DNA of 64,000 bases from Streptomyces galbus (GCF_005280195.1 NZ_SZPR01000013.1:62001-126000), one strand, 5' to 3'. Counted from the first letter of the stretch, positions 50,218 to 57,228 are shown. Program-made: numbers and translations. Notes: generated by a model not told the origin, from the letters alone.

Positions 50218-51125
50218 GACGACCACCCCGCGGCTATGGCGGCCACCTCGGCCCGTTCCGTGTCGGGCAGCAGCCGACTGGGCGGGCGCACGTCCCGGCG
50301 GCACAGCCCGAGCGAGGCGAGGGCCTCCTTGACGACGGTGACGTTGTCCGCGCTGCCGTTGGCGGCGCGCAGTTCCTCGAAGCGGCGGATCTGCTCCCAG
50401 ACCTTCATCGCGGCCGGGTAGTCGCCGGCCCGCAGCGCCTCGATCATGTCGCGCGAGACGGACGGGGCGACGTTGACCAGGCCCGAGGTGAAGCCGGTGG
50501 CGCCGGCCGAGAAGTACGAGGGCGCGTACGGCTCGGCGAGGCCCGCGACCCACACGAAGCGGTCCAGGCCCGCGTCGCGGGCGAACGCGGCGAACTTCGC
50601 GGCGTCCGGCACGGCGTACTTCACACCGATCACGTTGGGACAGGCGTCGGCGAGCTGGGCGAGGCGGGCGCCGGGGAGCTGGGCGTTGCGGATGTACGGC
50701 ACGACGCCCAGGTCGGGGACGGCCTCGGCGATGGCGCGGTGGTAGTCGACCCAGCCGCTCTGCGCGACGTAGGGGTGGACGGGCTGGTGGACCATGACCA
50801 TCCGGGCGCCCAGCTCGCGGGCGTGCCGGGCGGAGGCGACGGCGGTGGGCATGTCGTGGCCGACGCCGACCAGGACGGCGGCGCGGTCGCCGCTCTCCTC
50901 GACGGTCAGCTCGGTGACCAGGCGGCGCTCCTCGGGGGTGAGGGCGTAGAACTCGCCGGTGTTGCCGTTGGGGGTGAGGGTGGTGATCCCGGCGTCGAGC
51001 AGCCGGCGCAGCAGCGCCCGGTGGGTCCGCCGGTCGACGGAGCCGTCCTCGGCGAACGGGGTCACCGGGATGGCGACCACGTCGGCCAGGGCCGCACGCT
51101 GGCTCTCGAACACCACGCTGCTCAT
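50214..51125 (-). CDS. DHDPS-family lyase (2-keto-3-deoxy-sugar-acid dehydratase/aldolase)
   Basis: This 303-residue TIM-barrel enzyme is of the dihydrodipicolinate synthase family. It has TLTPNGNTGEFYALTPEER (substrate loop), the tyrosine in LGVVPYIRNAQLPG and the Schiff-base lysine in NVIGVKYAVPDA. Coupled to the sugar-acid dehydratase, it probably dehydrates 2-keto-3-deoxy-arabinonate to alpha-ketoglutarate semialdehyde, or cleaves it to pyruvate and glycolaldehyde; sequence cannot choose. The ATG at 51125 overlaps the GntR stop (ATGA), so regulator and enzymes form one unit. Confidence 0.85.
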   Translation of the reverse strand: MSSVVFESQRAALADVVAIPVTPFAEDGSVDRRTHRALLRRLLDAGITTLTPNGNTGEFYALTPEERRLVTELTVEESGDRAAVLVGVGHDMPTAVASARHARELGARMVMVHQPVHPYVAQSGWVDYHRAIAEAVPDLGVVPYIRNAQLPGARLAQLADACPNVIGVKYAVPDAAKFAAFARDAGLDRFVWVAGLAEPYAPSYFSAGATGFTSGLVNVAPSVSRDMIEALRAGDYPAAMKVWEQIRRFEELRAANGSADNVTVVKEALASLGLCRRDVRPPSRLLPDTERAEVAAIAAGWSS

Positions 51126-51790
51126 TCCTGGCCCTCCTGGTGGGATGCGGGGACGTCCGCCCCGGGGAACGCCCGCTCGACGAAGGACGCGATGTGGGCG
51201 TGCAGGGCGCGGGCCGCGCCGTCCGCGTCGCCGGCCAGCGCCAGGCGCAGGATCTCCCGGTGCTCGCCGGCCTCGCGCTCCCAGGAGGGGTCGGCGGCCC
51301 AGGCCACGGCGGAGACCAGGGCGGCCTGGTCGCGGACCTCGTCGAGCATCCGGCCGAGCAGCGGGTTGCCGCACGGCACGTACAGGGCGCGGTGGAACTC
51401 CCGGTTGGCGAGGGAGCGTTCGGCGGTGTCGGTGGCGTCGTCGGCCCGGGTGAGGGCGTCGCGGGCGGCGTCCAGGGAGGCGCCCCGGCGCACCGCCCGG
51501 CGCAGCGCCTCGGGTTCGAGGAGCAGCCGCACGTCGTAGACCTCGCGCGCCATGTCCGCGTCCACCATGCGCACCGTGACGCCCTTGTACTGGCTCATCA
51601 CGACCAGCCCGGTGCCGGCCAGGGTCTTGAGCGCCTCGCGCACCGGGGTCTTGGAGACCCCGAACTGCGCGGCGAGCTCGGTCTCGACCAGGGCCTGGCC
51701 GGGCGTGAGCTGCCCGGTGAGGATGCGGCGTTTGATCTCCTCCAGCACGTACTGCGTACGGGAGGGAATCGGCGTGGGCACAGAGGTCAT
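51122..51790 (-). CDS. GntR-family regulator (FCD/FadR subfamily)
   Basis: This 222-residue regulator has the GntR winged helix (QYVLEEIKRRILTGQLTPGQ, LAAQFGVSKTPVREALKTL) and an all-helical FCD effector domain (YDVRLLLEPEALRRAVRR, NREFHRALYVPCGNPLLGRM, AGEHREILRLALAGD) with the usual metal-site histidines. Sugar acids are typical ligands of this subfamily. It is the first gene of the operon with the DHDPS-family enzyme and dehydratase. ATG 51790 begins the domain; the frame is open 21 codons further. Repeats directly upstream are probable autoregulatory sites. Confidence 0.88.
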   Translation of the reverse strand: MTSVPTPIPSRTQYVLEEIKRRILTGQLTPGQALVETELAAQFGVSKTPVREALKTLAGTGLVVMSQYKGVTVRMVDADMAREVYDVRLLLEPEALRRAVRRGASLDAARDALTRADDATDTAERSLANREFHRALYVPCGNPLLGRMLDEVRDQAALVSAVAWAADPSWEREAGEHREILRLALAGDADGAARALHAHIASFVERAFPGADVPASHQEGQE

Positions 51791-51816
51791 GCGCGCCTCT
51801 CGGAAGTCACGTGTCA

Positions 51817-51872
51817 GATCTCGGTGTATCTGATCTCGTGTATCGCGTCTCATATATGACGTACGAAGTACG
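51817..51872 (-). promoter_or_regulatory. GntR operator candidates
   Basis: Two direct copies of GATCTCGGTGTATC / GATCTCG-TGTATC (51817-51830, 51832-51844) differ by one missing base. A perfect inverted repeat CGTAC-GAA-GTACG (51860-51872) follows. The block is AT-rich and lies 27-82 bases upstream of the GntR start, where its promoter should be. Confidence 0.52.
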
Positions 51873-51968
51873 ACGCGTTGAAGGTAGGAGGGGGCCCGTG
51901 TTTCGTCAATGCTTCCGACACAGAAACCTGGGGCGGCGGCGCGAAGGCGCAGGTGGGGGCGGAAAGAA

Positions 51969-52004
51969 GGGCCGCCCGCCCCCGGTGGCGGGGACGGGCG
52001 GCCC
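51969..52004 (-). terminator. Terminator after the TIGR03086-type gene
   Basis: A perfect 10-bp stem (51969-51978 with 51995-52004) is extended inside by CCCC/GGGG with one bulged A, about 24 bases after the stop of the leftward gene. Confidence 0.7.
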
Positions 52005-52027
52005 TGGGCGCGCGGGAGCCGGGGCGG

Positions 52028-52612
52028 TCACGGGGTCCAGTGCGGGTCGCGGCCGCTGAGGCCCACGGCGCGGTCGAGGAGCGGCGCGTCGTCGGGGACG
52101 GGGACGGGCGGGCCGAAGGGGCCCTCACCGCCGCCCTGCGCCACCTGCAGCAGGAAGGCGTGGGCCGCCCCGAGCGCGGCCGGGTCGGGGACGTACTCCT
52201 GGCCGGTGGCGCGGGCCAGGTCCCAGCCGTGCACGACCAGTTCGTCGGCGGCCACGGCGAAGGCCACCTCGGCGGGCAGGTCGATGCTGCCGGCGCGGGT
52301 CATGCCGCTCGTGGCGGCCGGGTCGCGCCAGGCGTCGGCCAGCTCCTCCAGGACCTTGGGCAGCTCCGTGCGCCAGCCGGGCCCGACGTCGGGCAGGCTC
52401 GCGTCCGGCCGGGTGTCGGTGGCCGGCCCGAAGTCCTTGCGGGCCGCGTCGCGGAACGCCACCGAGAGGCCGGCCAGGTGCCCCAGCAGATGACGCACCG
52501 CGTACTGCGGACAGGGCGTCGCACCGCCCAGCTGGGCGTCCGTCACCCCCTCCGCGAGCCGGGCGACGACCAGCGCCTGCGGTCCGAGGTCGAGCGTCGT
52601 GGGGTCGGACAT
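52028..52612 (-). CDS. TIGR03086-type metal-binding protein (DinB/mycothiol maleylpyruvate isomerase fold)
   Basis: This 194-residue protein has the N-terminal helix bundle seen in actinomycete mycothiol-dependent maleylpyruvate isomerase relatives: TPCPQYAVRHLLGHLAGLSVAF with a metal histidine, and AFAVAADELVVHGWDLARATG with the second histidine. Substrate unknown. It sits alone between the kdgD operon end and the GntR operon, with its own terminator. Confidence 0.82.
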   Translation of the reverse strand: MSDPTTLDLGPQALVVARLAEGVTDAQLGGATPCPQYAVRHLLGHLAGLSVAFRDAARKDFGPATDTRPDASLPDVGPGWRTELPKVLEELADAWRDPAATSGMTRAGSIDLPAEVAFAVAADELVVHGWDLARATGQEYVPDPAALGAAHAFLLQVAQGGGEGPFGPPVPVPDDAPLLDRAVGLSGRDPHWTP

Positions 52613-52702
52613 GGGTGCTCCTCCGGGAGACGGGAATCCCTACCGGAGGGTGGACCGCGCGCCTGCCCGGAATTCATCGGTCGTCGCCGGAGGCCCGCCG
52701 CG

Positions 52703-53860
52703 TCAGCCGCGCAGCGCCTCCCGCACCGCCTCCAGGTCCGCGTCCGAGGCCAGGCCCGCGTGGTAGAGGCGCAGCTCCGTCGCACCCAGCTCACGCGCGC
52801 GGGACGCGTCCGCGGCGAGGGTGGCCGGGTGGCCCCCCATGCCGGAGACGATCGTGAAGTTGGCCGCGAGGACGGCGTCCGCGCCCGTCTCGGCGAAGGG
52901 GGTGAGCAGGCCGGGGCCGCCCGTGCAGGGCACCACCACGCCGTCCGCGACGGACAGCACGTGCGCGGGGTCGACGCCCGCGTTGGCGCCGGTGTGGTGG
53001 GTGACCGGGTCGGCGTGCAGCAGCACCTGGAAGCCGTCGGGCGCCGCCGCGCGCACGGCGGCGACGGCCTGCTCCTGCAGGGAACGCGCGGTCGTGTCGC
53101 GCCACGCGCGCGTGGCGGCCGCCGTGTCCGGCCCGAGCAGCTTCTCGACCCCCGCCCAGCCCCCGTCGTCCGGCGCCCCCCGCCACAGCGGCTCCAGCGC
53201 CTGGCGTACGGCGGCGGCGAGCGCGTCGGCGTCCAGGCCCTGCCCGCCGTAGCCGGCCCGGCAGGCGGCGCAGAAGCACAGGGACATCAGGTAGTGGCCG
53301 GCGTCGCCCAGGCCGACCCCGCCGGTCTTGTCGTGGGCGTGCAGGTGCGCCAGCCCGTACCAGCCGAGGGACTCCAGCTCGGTGCCGGCCGCACCGGGGC
53401 GCACGGCGGCCTCGGCGGCGAGGTCGACGAGGTACGCGCGCGTGGCGGGCTGGGCGATGCACGGCGCCCAGGGGTAGCGGTCGCCGTAGGCGTTGACCAC
53501 GGAGGTGTCCGGGTGCTCGGCGCCCAGGCGGGAGCTGTGCGCGAGGACGACCCAGGTGTGGACCTCCAGACCGGCGTCGCCGAGGGCGGCGGCCGCCTCG
53601 CCGAAGGCGTCGCCCGGGGCCCAGTCGCCGGCCGGGTGGGGGCGCAGGGCGCGTCCCTCCCAGCGCTCGCCCGGCGGGTACAGGGCGGCCGCGTACGCGG
53701 CGGTGACGACGCGGTGGCGGGGGTGGCGGGGGGTCAACGCGCGCGTGGAGTGGTAGGCGGAGGCGAGGGTCACCTGCCGCACGCCGAGCGCGGCGATCCG
53801 TGCGGGGGCCTGCGGGTCCCCGTTGACGTCCCAGGGGTAGACGAACGCCGACGCCTTCAC
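52703..53860 (-). CDS. Unrecognised conserved-looking protein coupled to kdgD (TIM-barrel-like)
   Basis: I do not recognise this 385-residue soluble protein with confidence. It begins MKASAFVYPWDVNGDPQAPA, has alternating strand/helix elements suggesting a TIM barrel (VHTWVVLAHSSRLG, LGWYGLAHLHAHDK, FQVLLHADPVTHHTG, TELRLYHAGL) and a LCFCAACR cysteine cluster near residue 195. Similar cysteine clusters occur in uncharacterised glycosidase-like proteins. No signal peptide is seen. Its ATG overlaps the kdgD stop (ATGA), so it must serve the same sugar-acid pathway. Possible roles are lactone hydrolysis, sugar-acid dehydration or oligosaccharide cleavage, none proven. Confidence 0.7.
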   Translation of the reverse strand: MKASAFVYPWDVNGDPQAPARIAALGVRQVTLASAYHSTRALTPRHPRHRVVTAAYAAALYPPGERWEGRALRPHPAGDWAPGDAFGEAAAALGDAGLEVHTWVVLAHSSRLGAEHPDTSVVNAYGDRYPWAPCIAQPATRAYLVDLAAEAAVRPGAAGTELESLGWYGLAHLHAHDKTGGVGLGDAGHYLMSLCFCAACRAGYGGQGLDADALAAAVRQALEPLWRGAPDDGGWAGVEKLLGPDTAAATRAWRDTTARSLQEQAVAAVRAAAPDGFQVLLHADPVTHHTGANAGVDPAHVLSVADGVVVPCTGGPGLLTPFAETGADAVLAANFTIVSGMGGHPATLAADASRARELGATELRLYHAGLASDADLEAVREALRG

Positions 53861-54810
53861 TTGTCCTCCGTGCTGTCCTCGTCGAGCAGCGCCTGGCCGC
53901 GCTCGATCAGCTGGGCGAGCTGCTTGACGTGGTCCTCGCCCGGCTCGTGCAGCGGCGGCCGCACCTCCCCCACGTCCAGGCCGCGCAGCCGCACGCCAGC
54001 CTTGACCAGCGCGACGGCGTACCCGCGGCCCCGGGCGCGCAGTTCGACGAAGGGGCGGTAGAAGCCGTCCAGCAGCCGCCGGGCGGTGGCGTCGTCCCCG
54101 GTGTGCAGCGCGCGGTGGAAGGCGAGGGCGATCTCGGGCGCGAAGCAGAAGACGGCCGAGGAGTAGAGCGGGACGCCGAGGGCGCGGTAGGCGAGCTGGG
54201 TCTGCTCGGCGGTCGGCAGGCCGTTGAAGTAGAGGAAGTCGCCGGTCACCTCGGTGCGCACGGCGCTGATGACGCGCTGCATCAGGTCGAAGTCGCCCAC
54301 GCCGTCCTTGAGGCCGACGATCCCTTCGGTGCGGGCGAGTCCGACGACGGTGGCGGGGGTGAACACGGCGTTGTCGCGCTGGTAGACGATCACCGGGAGC
54401 GGGGTGGCGGCGGTGACCTCGCGGTAGTGGCGCAGCAGGCCCTCCTGTCCGGCGACCACCAGGTAGGGCGGCAGGGCGAGCAGTCCGTCGGCGCCCGCCG
54501 CGTGGGCCAGGCGGGCGTAGCGGACGGCGAGCGCGGTGCCGTAGCCGACGCCCGCGACGACCGGGACGCGTCCGCCGGTGACCTCGACGGCGGCGCGCAC
54601 GCAGTCCTCGAACTCCTCGGGGGTGAGCGCGTGGAACTCCCCCGTGCCGCAGCAGGCGAAGACGGCCGCCGCGCCCGCCTCGACCCCGCGGCGGACGTGC
54701 GCCCGGTAGACGTCCAGGTCGAGGGAGCCGTCCGGGCCGAAGGCGGTGACGGGGAAGAACAACGGCCCGCTGGGCACGGCGAGTCGGGCGGCGAACGGGG
54801 CTGGCGTCAC
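53857..54810 (-). CDS. kdgD: 5-dehydro-4-deoxyglucarate dehydratase
   Basis: This 317-residue DHDPS-family enzyme decarboxylates and dehydrates 5-keto-4-deoxyglucarate to alpha-ketoglutarate semialdehyde. Family marks are LFFPVTAFGPDGSLD, VFACCGTGEFHALTPEEF, the substrate-binding VIVYQRDNAVFTPA and the Schiff-base lysine in GIVGLKDGVGDFDLM. The GTG at 54810 is chosen because GGGAGAG lies just upstream. A longer start at ATG 54864 would begin only about ten bases from the predicted transcript start. It diverges from the uronate dehydrogenase gene, an earlier step in the same pathway. Confidence 0.9.
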   Translation of the reverse strand: MTPAPFAARLAVPSGPLFFPVTAFGPDGSLDLDVYRAHVRRGVEAGAAAVFACCGTGEFHALTPEEFEDCVRAAVEVTGGRVPVVAGVGYGTALAVRYARLAHAAGADGLLALPPYLVVAGQEGLLRHYREVTAATPLPVIVYQRDNAVFTPATVVGLARTEGIVGLKDGVGDFDLMQRVISAVRTEVTGDFLYFNGLPTAEQTQLAYRALGVPLYSSAVFCFAPEIALAFHRALHTGDDATARRLLDGFYRPFVELRARGRGYAVALVKAGVRLRGLDVGEVRPPLHEPGEDHVKQLAQLIERGQALLDEDSTEDK

Positions 54811-54858
54811 GGGCTCTCCCTCGGAGCAGGCGCTGACCGGTGCACGTCTCTGACTGGT

Positions 54859-54874
54859 GTCCATATTTCTGAAC
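54859..54874 (-). promoter_or_regulatory. IclR-like operator at the kdgD transcript start
   Basis: On the minus strand GTTCAGAAATATGGAC matches 11 of 16 positions of the reverse-oriented site at 22.39 kb (GTTCAGTATATCGAAC), including GTTCAG. It overlaps the predicted kdgD start of transcription. Confidence 0.45.
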
Positions 54875-54880
54875 ACGGTC

Positions 54881-54909
54881 ACGCTAAGGCGCCCTACCGG
54901 GCCGGTCAA
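54881..54909 (-). promoter_or_regulatory. kdgD promoter
   Basis: On the minus strand TTGACC (54904-54909) and TAGCGT (54881-54886) are exactly 17 bases apart. Initiation near 54874 would give a leader of about 65 nt. Confidence 0.7.
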
Positions 54910-54957
54910 GCGGGAAGAACGGCAGGACAGCACTGGCGGGGGCGACCCGTCCGGCAC

Positions 54958-54986
54958 TTGACGGGCCGGGTCCCGCTCCCTAGCGT
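54958..54986 (+). promoter_or_regulatory. Uronate dehydrogenase promoter
   Basis: TTGACG (54958-54963) and TAGCGT (54981-54986) are 17 bases apart. The same -10 hexamer and spacing occur at the divergent kdgD promoter. Confidence 0.7.
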
Positions 54987-55030
54987 GTCCACGCATGTGA
55001 ATGGCGTTTACGCACGCGGCCGTTGAGAGC

Positions 55031-55100
55031 CGCCCACACCCGTCGACACCCGCTGACACCGGCTGACACCCGCCGAGACCCGTCGACACCCGTCGATCAA
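55031..55100 (+). repeat. Seven imperfect 10-bp tandem repeats in the uronate dehydrogenase leader
   Basis: Seven consecutive 10-base units are aligned without gaps: CGCCCACACC, CGTCGACACC, CGCTGACACC, GGCTGACACC, CGCCGAGACC, CGTCGACACC and a degenerate last CGTCGATCAA. They end at the AAGGAG ribosome site. Ten bases is about one helical turn, so the units would face the same side of the DNA. Confidence 0.85.
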
Positions 55101-55112
55101 GGAGACCCGAGG

Positions 55113-55922
55113 ATGCCCGCTCCGCGCACCGTCCTGCTCACCGGCGCCGCCGGTGGCGTCGGCACCCTGATGCGGGGCCTGCTCCCCGCGTACGGCTACA
55201 CGCTGCGCCTGCTGGACGTGCGGCCGATCGAGGACGAGCCGGACGCCGTCGTCGCGGACCTCTCGGACCGGGACGCCCTGCGCGAGGCCGTGCGGGGCGT
55301 CGACGCGATCATCCACCTCGCGGGCATCTCCCTGGAAGCCCCGTTCGAGAAGATCCTCCGCGCGAACATCGAGGGCACCTACCACCTCTACGAGGCCGCC
55401 CGCGAGGAGGGCGTCGGCCGTATCGTCTTCGCCTCCTCCAACCACGCGGTGGGCTTCACCCCCCGCCCCCGGGGCGACGACCCGCTCATCCCGGTCGACA
55501 CGCCGCGCCGGCCGGACACCTTCTACGGGCTGTCCAAGTGCTTCGGGGAGGACCTGGCCCAGCTCTACTGGGACAAGCACGGCCTGGAGACCGTCTCGGT
55601 GCGCATCGGCTCCTGCTTCCCGGAGCCGACCAGCGTGCGGATGCTCTCGGTGTGGATGAGCCCCGCCGACGGCGCCCGCCTGTTCCACGCGGCCCTGACC
55701 GCGCCGGACGTCGGCCACACGGTCGTCTACGGCTCCTCCGCCAACACCCGCCTGTGGTGGGACCTGTCGAGCGCGCGGGCGCTCGGCTACGAGCCGCGCG
55801 ACGACTCCGAACCGTACGCCGAGAAGCTGATCGCCGCACAGGGCGACCTGGACGAGGAGACCGTCTCGCACGCGTACCTGGGCGGCCACTTCGTCAACGA
55901 CCCGCCGATCTGGCCGTACTGA
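55113..55922 (+). CDS. udh: NAD-dependent uronate dehydrogenase-like SDR
   Basis: This 269-residue extended SDR has VLLTGAAGGVGTLMRGLLP (NAD site), VDAIIHLAGISLEAPFEKIL, FASSNHAVGFTPR and the catalytic YGLSKCFGEDLA (Tyr-x-x-x-Lys). SNHAVGF and SCFPEPTSVRMLSVWMSPAD are marks of uronate dehydrogenases, which oxidise galacturonate or glucuronate to aldarolactones. The ATG follows AAGGAG. Pairing with kdgD across the divergent promoter, with pectin lyase and esterase nearby, supports a galacturonate role. A general sugar epimerase is a less likely alternative. Confidence 0.85.
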   Translation: MPAPRTVLLTGAAGGVGTLMRGLLPAYGYTLRLLDVRPIEDEPDAVVADLSDRDALREAVRGVDAIIHLAGISLEAPFEKILRANIEGTYHLYEAAREEGVGRIVFASSNHAVGFTPRPRGDDPLIPVDTPRRPDTFYGLSKCFGEDLAQLYWDKHGLETVSVRIGSCFPEPTSVRMLSVWMSPADGARLFHAALTAPDVGHTVVYGSSANTRLWWDLSSARALGYEPRDDSEPYAEKLIAAQGDLDEETVSHAYLGGHFVNDPPIWPY

Positions 55923-55937
55923 CGACACCTCACCGAA

Positions 55938-55990
55938 GGGGAGCGACGGGCGGCGCCGCCGTCGGAAGTGACGGAAAACCGTCGCTCCCC
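55938..55990 (+). terminator. Terminator after the uronate dehydrogenase gene
   Basis: GGGGAGCGACGG (55938-55949) and CCGTCGCTCCCC (55979-55990) form a perfect 12-bp stem. The 29-base interior is itself able to fold through GGCGGCGCCGCC. Confidence 0.7.
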
Positions 55991-55999
55991 GCGGCGGGC

Positions 56000-56332
56000 G
56001 GGCACCGAACGGGCCCGCCCGGCGCGCATCCGGGCACCGAACGGGCCCCCGTGCGGTCCATCCGGGCACCGCACCCGGGCAGCACACCGTCCTGGAAGCT
56101 CCGCGGGAGACGACCCGAACCGCACGCCGCGAGTACCGTGACACCCCTCTGAGCAGCCACGAAACCTCCGCCCCCGGTCCGTCCCGACGCCGCCCGCACC
56201 CGCGGCCCGCTCCGGGCAGGCCGCCGACCGAACGGGCACACCCGGGCAGTATCACCTCGGCAACAGACCTGGTCGGCGCCGCGCACCCCCTGTAGAACTT
56301 CCCCCATGAGCCCACCGAGGGCCCGAACGGGC
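56000..56332 (+). repeat. Dispersed CCGAACGGGC repeats upstream of deoR-type gene
   Basis: Copies of CCGAACGGGC start at 56005, 56038, 56228 and 56323. The first two lie in an identical GGGCACCGAACGGGCCC 32 bases apart. They could be regulator-binding sites or a small dispersed repeat. Confidence 0.6.
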
Positions 56333-56359
56333 AACACGGCAGGAGGCGGGGAGTCGGCC

Positions 56360-57127
56360 ATGACCAGGACCGCGGAAGAACGCCAGCGCGAGATCGTACG
56401 GGTGGCACGCGCCGCCGGCTCGGTCGACGTCGCCGCGCTCGCAGTCGAACTGGGCGTGGCCAAGGAGACCGTGCGCCGCGACCTGCGCGCCCTGGAGGAC
56501 CACGGCCTGGTCCGCCGCACCCACGGCGGCGCCTACCCCGTGGAGAGCGCCGGCTTCGAGACGACGCTCGCCTTCCGCGCCACCAGCCACGTCCCCGAGA
56601 AGCGCCGGATCGCCACCGCGGCGGCCGAACTGCTCGGCGACGCGGAGACGGTCTTCGTCGACGAGGGCTACACCCCCCAGCTCATCGCCGAGGCGCTGCC
56701 CCGCGACCGGCCGCTGACCGTGGTCACCGCCTCCCTGCCCGTGGCGGGCGCCCTGGCCGAGGCCGAGAACACCACCGTCCTGCTGCTCGGCGGCCGGGTC
56801 CGCTCCGGGACCCTCGCCACCGTCGACCACTGGACCACCCGGATGCTGGCGGGGTTCGTCCTGGACCTGGCCTACATCGGCGCCAACGGCATCTCCCGCG
56901 AGCACGGCCTCACCACCCCCGACCCGGCCGTCAGCGAGGTCAAGGCGCAGGCGATCCGGGCCGCGCGGCGCACGGTCTTCGCCGGGGTGCACACCAAGTT
57001 CGGCGCGGTCAGCTTCTGCCGGTTCGCGGACATCGGCACGCTGGAGACGATCGTGACCAGCACGCTGCTGCCGTCGGCCGAGGCCCACCGGTACTCCCTG
57101 ATGGGCCCCCAGGTCGTCCGGGCCTGA
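56360..57127 (+). CDS. DeoR/GlpR-family transcriptional regulator
   Basis: This 255-residue regulator has the DeoR helix-turn-helix (RQREIVRVARAAGSVDVAAL, LGVAKETVRRDLRALEDHGL, RRTHGGAYPV) and a sugar-phosphate-binding domain of the ISOCOT fold (ETVFVDEGYTPQLIAEAL, LLLGGRVRSGTLATVD, AYIGANGIS). The ATG at 56360 follows GGGGAG by six bases; a longer frame from 56306 lacks such a site. It lies directly upstream of the polyol importer and should respond to a phosphorylated polyol or sugar. Confidence 0.9.
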   Translation: MTRTAEERQREIVRVARAAGSVDVAALAVELGVAKETVRRDLRALEDHGLVRRTHGGAYPVESAGFETTLAFRATSHVPEKRRIATAAAELLGDAETVFVDEGYTPQLIAEALPRDRPLTVVTASLPVAGALAEAENTTVLLLGGRVRSGTLATVDHWTTRMLAGFVLDLAYIGANGISREHGLTTPDPAVSEVKAQAIRAARRTVFAGVHTKFGAVSFCRFADIGTLETIVTSTLLPSAEAHRYSLMGPQVVRA

Positions 57128-57179
57128 GGCCGCCACCCCCACGTCACCTTCTCCCCTCCGCTGTTCTCTTCCTCCACGT

Positions 57180-57228
57180 CGTCATGACGTCACGTCCCTA
57201 TGTCGTCATGTCCTCATGTCCCTACGTC
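57180..57228 (+). promoter_or_regulatory. Operator candidates before the polyol importer
   Basis: A perfect palindrome CGTCATGACG (57180-57189) is followed by two copies of GTCCCTAYGTC (57194-57204, 57218-57228), 24 bases apart. They sit 13-61 bases upstream of the binding-protein start and may be DeoR sites. Confidence 0.45.

Larger units (their letters stand above)
54811..55112. promoter_or_regulatory. Divergent promoter region of kdgD and uronate dehydrogenase genes
   Basis: These 302 bases hold two opposed promoters with the same TAGCGT -10 box, an IclR-like operator and a 10-bp tandem repeat, each listed separately. I see no gene here. Confidence 0.7.
55923..56359 (+). other. Intergenic region before the DeoR gene
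   Basis: These 437 bases contain no convincing gene. They start with the terminator of the preceding gene and carry four copies of CCGAACGGGC, two of them inside an exact 17-bp repeat (56000-56016 and 56032-56048). Its function is unknown. Confidence 0.6.

Noticed and set aside
55031..55100. CRISPR-like interpretation of the tandem repeats
   Set aside because: The units are 10 bases with no spacers and no cas genes nearby.
55008..56408. A 466-codon minus-strand frame across the uronate dehydrogenase gene
   Set aside because: Its translation is low-complexity and antisense to a clear SDR gene. The repetitive end simply reflects the 10-bp tandem array.
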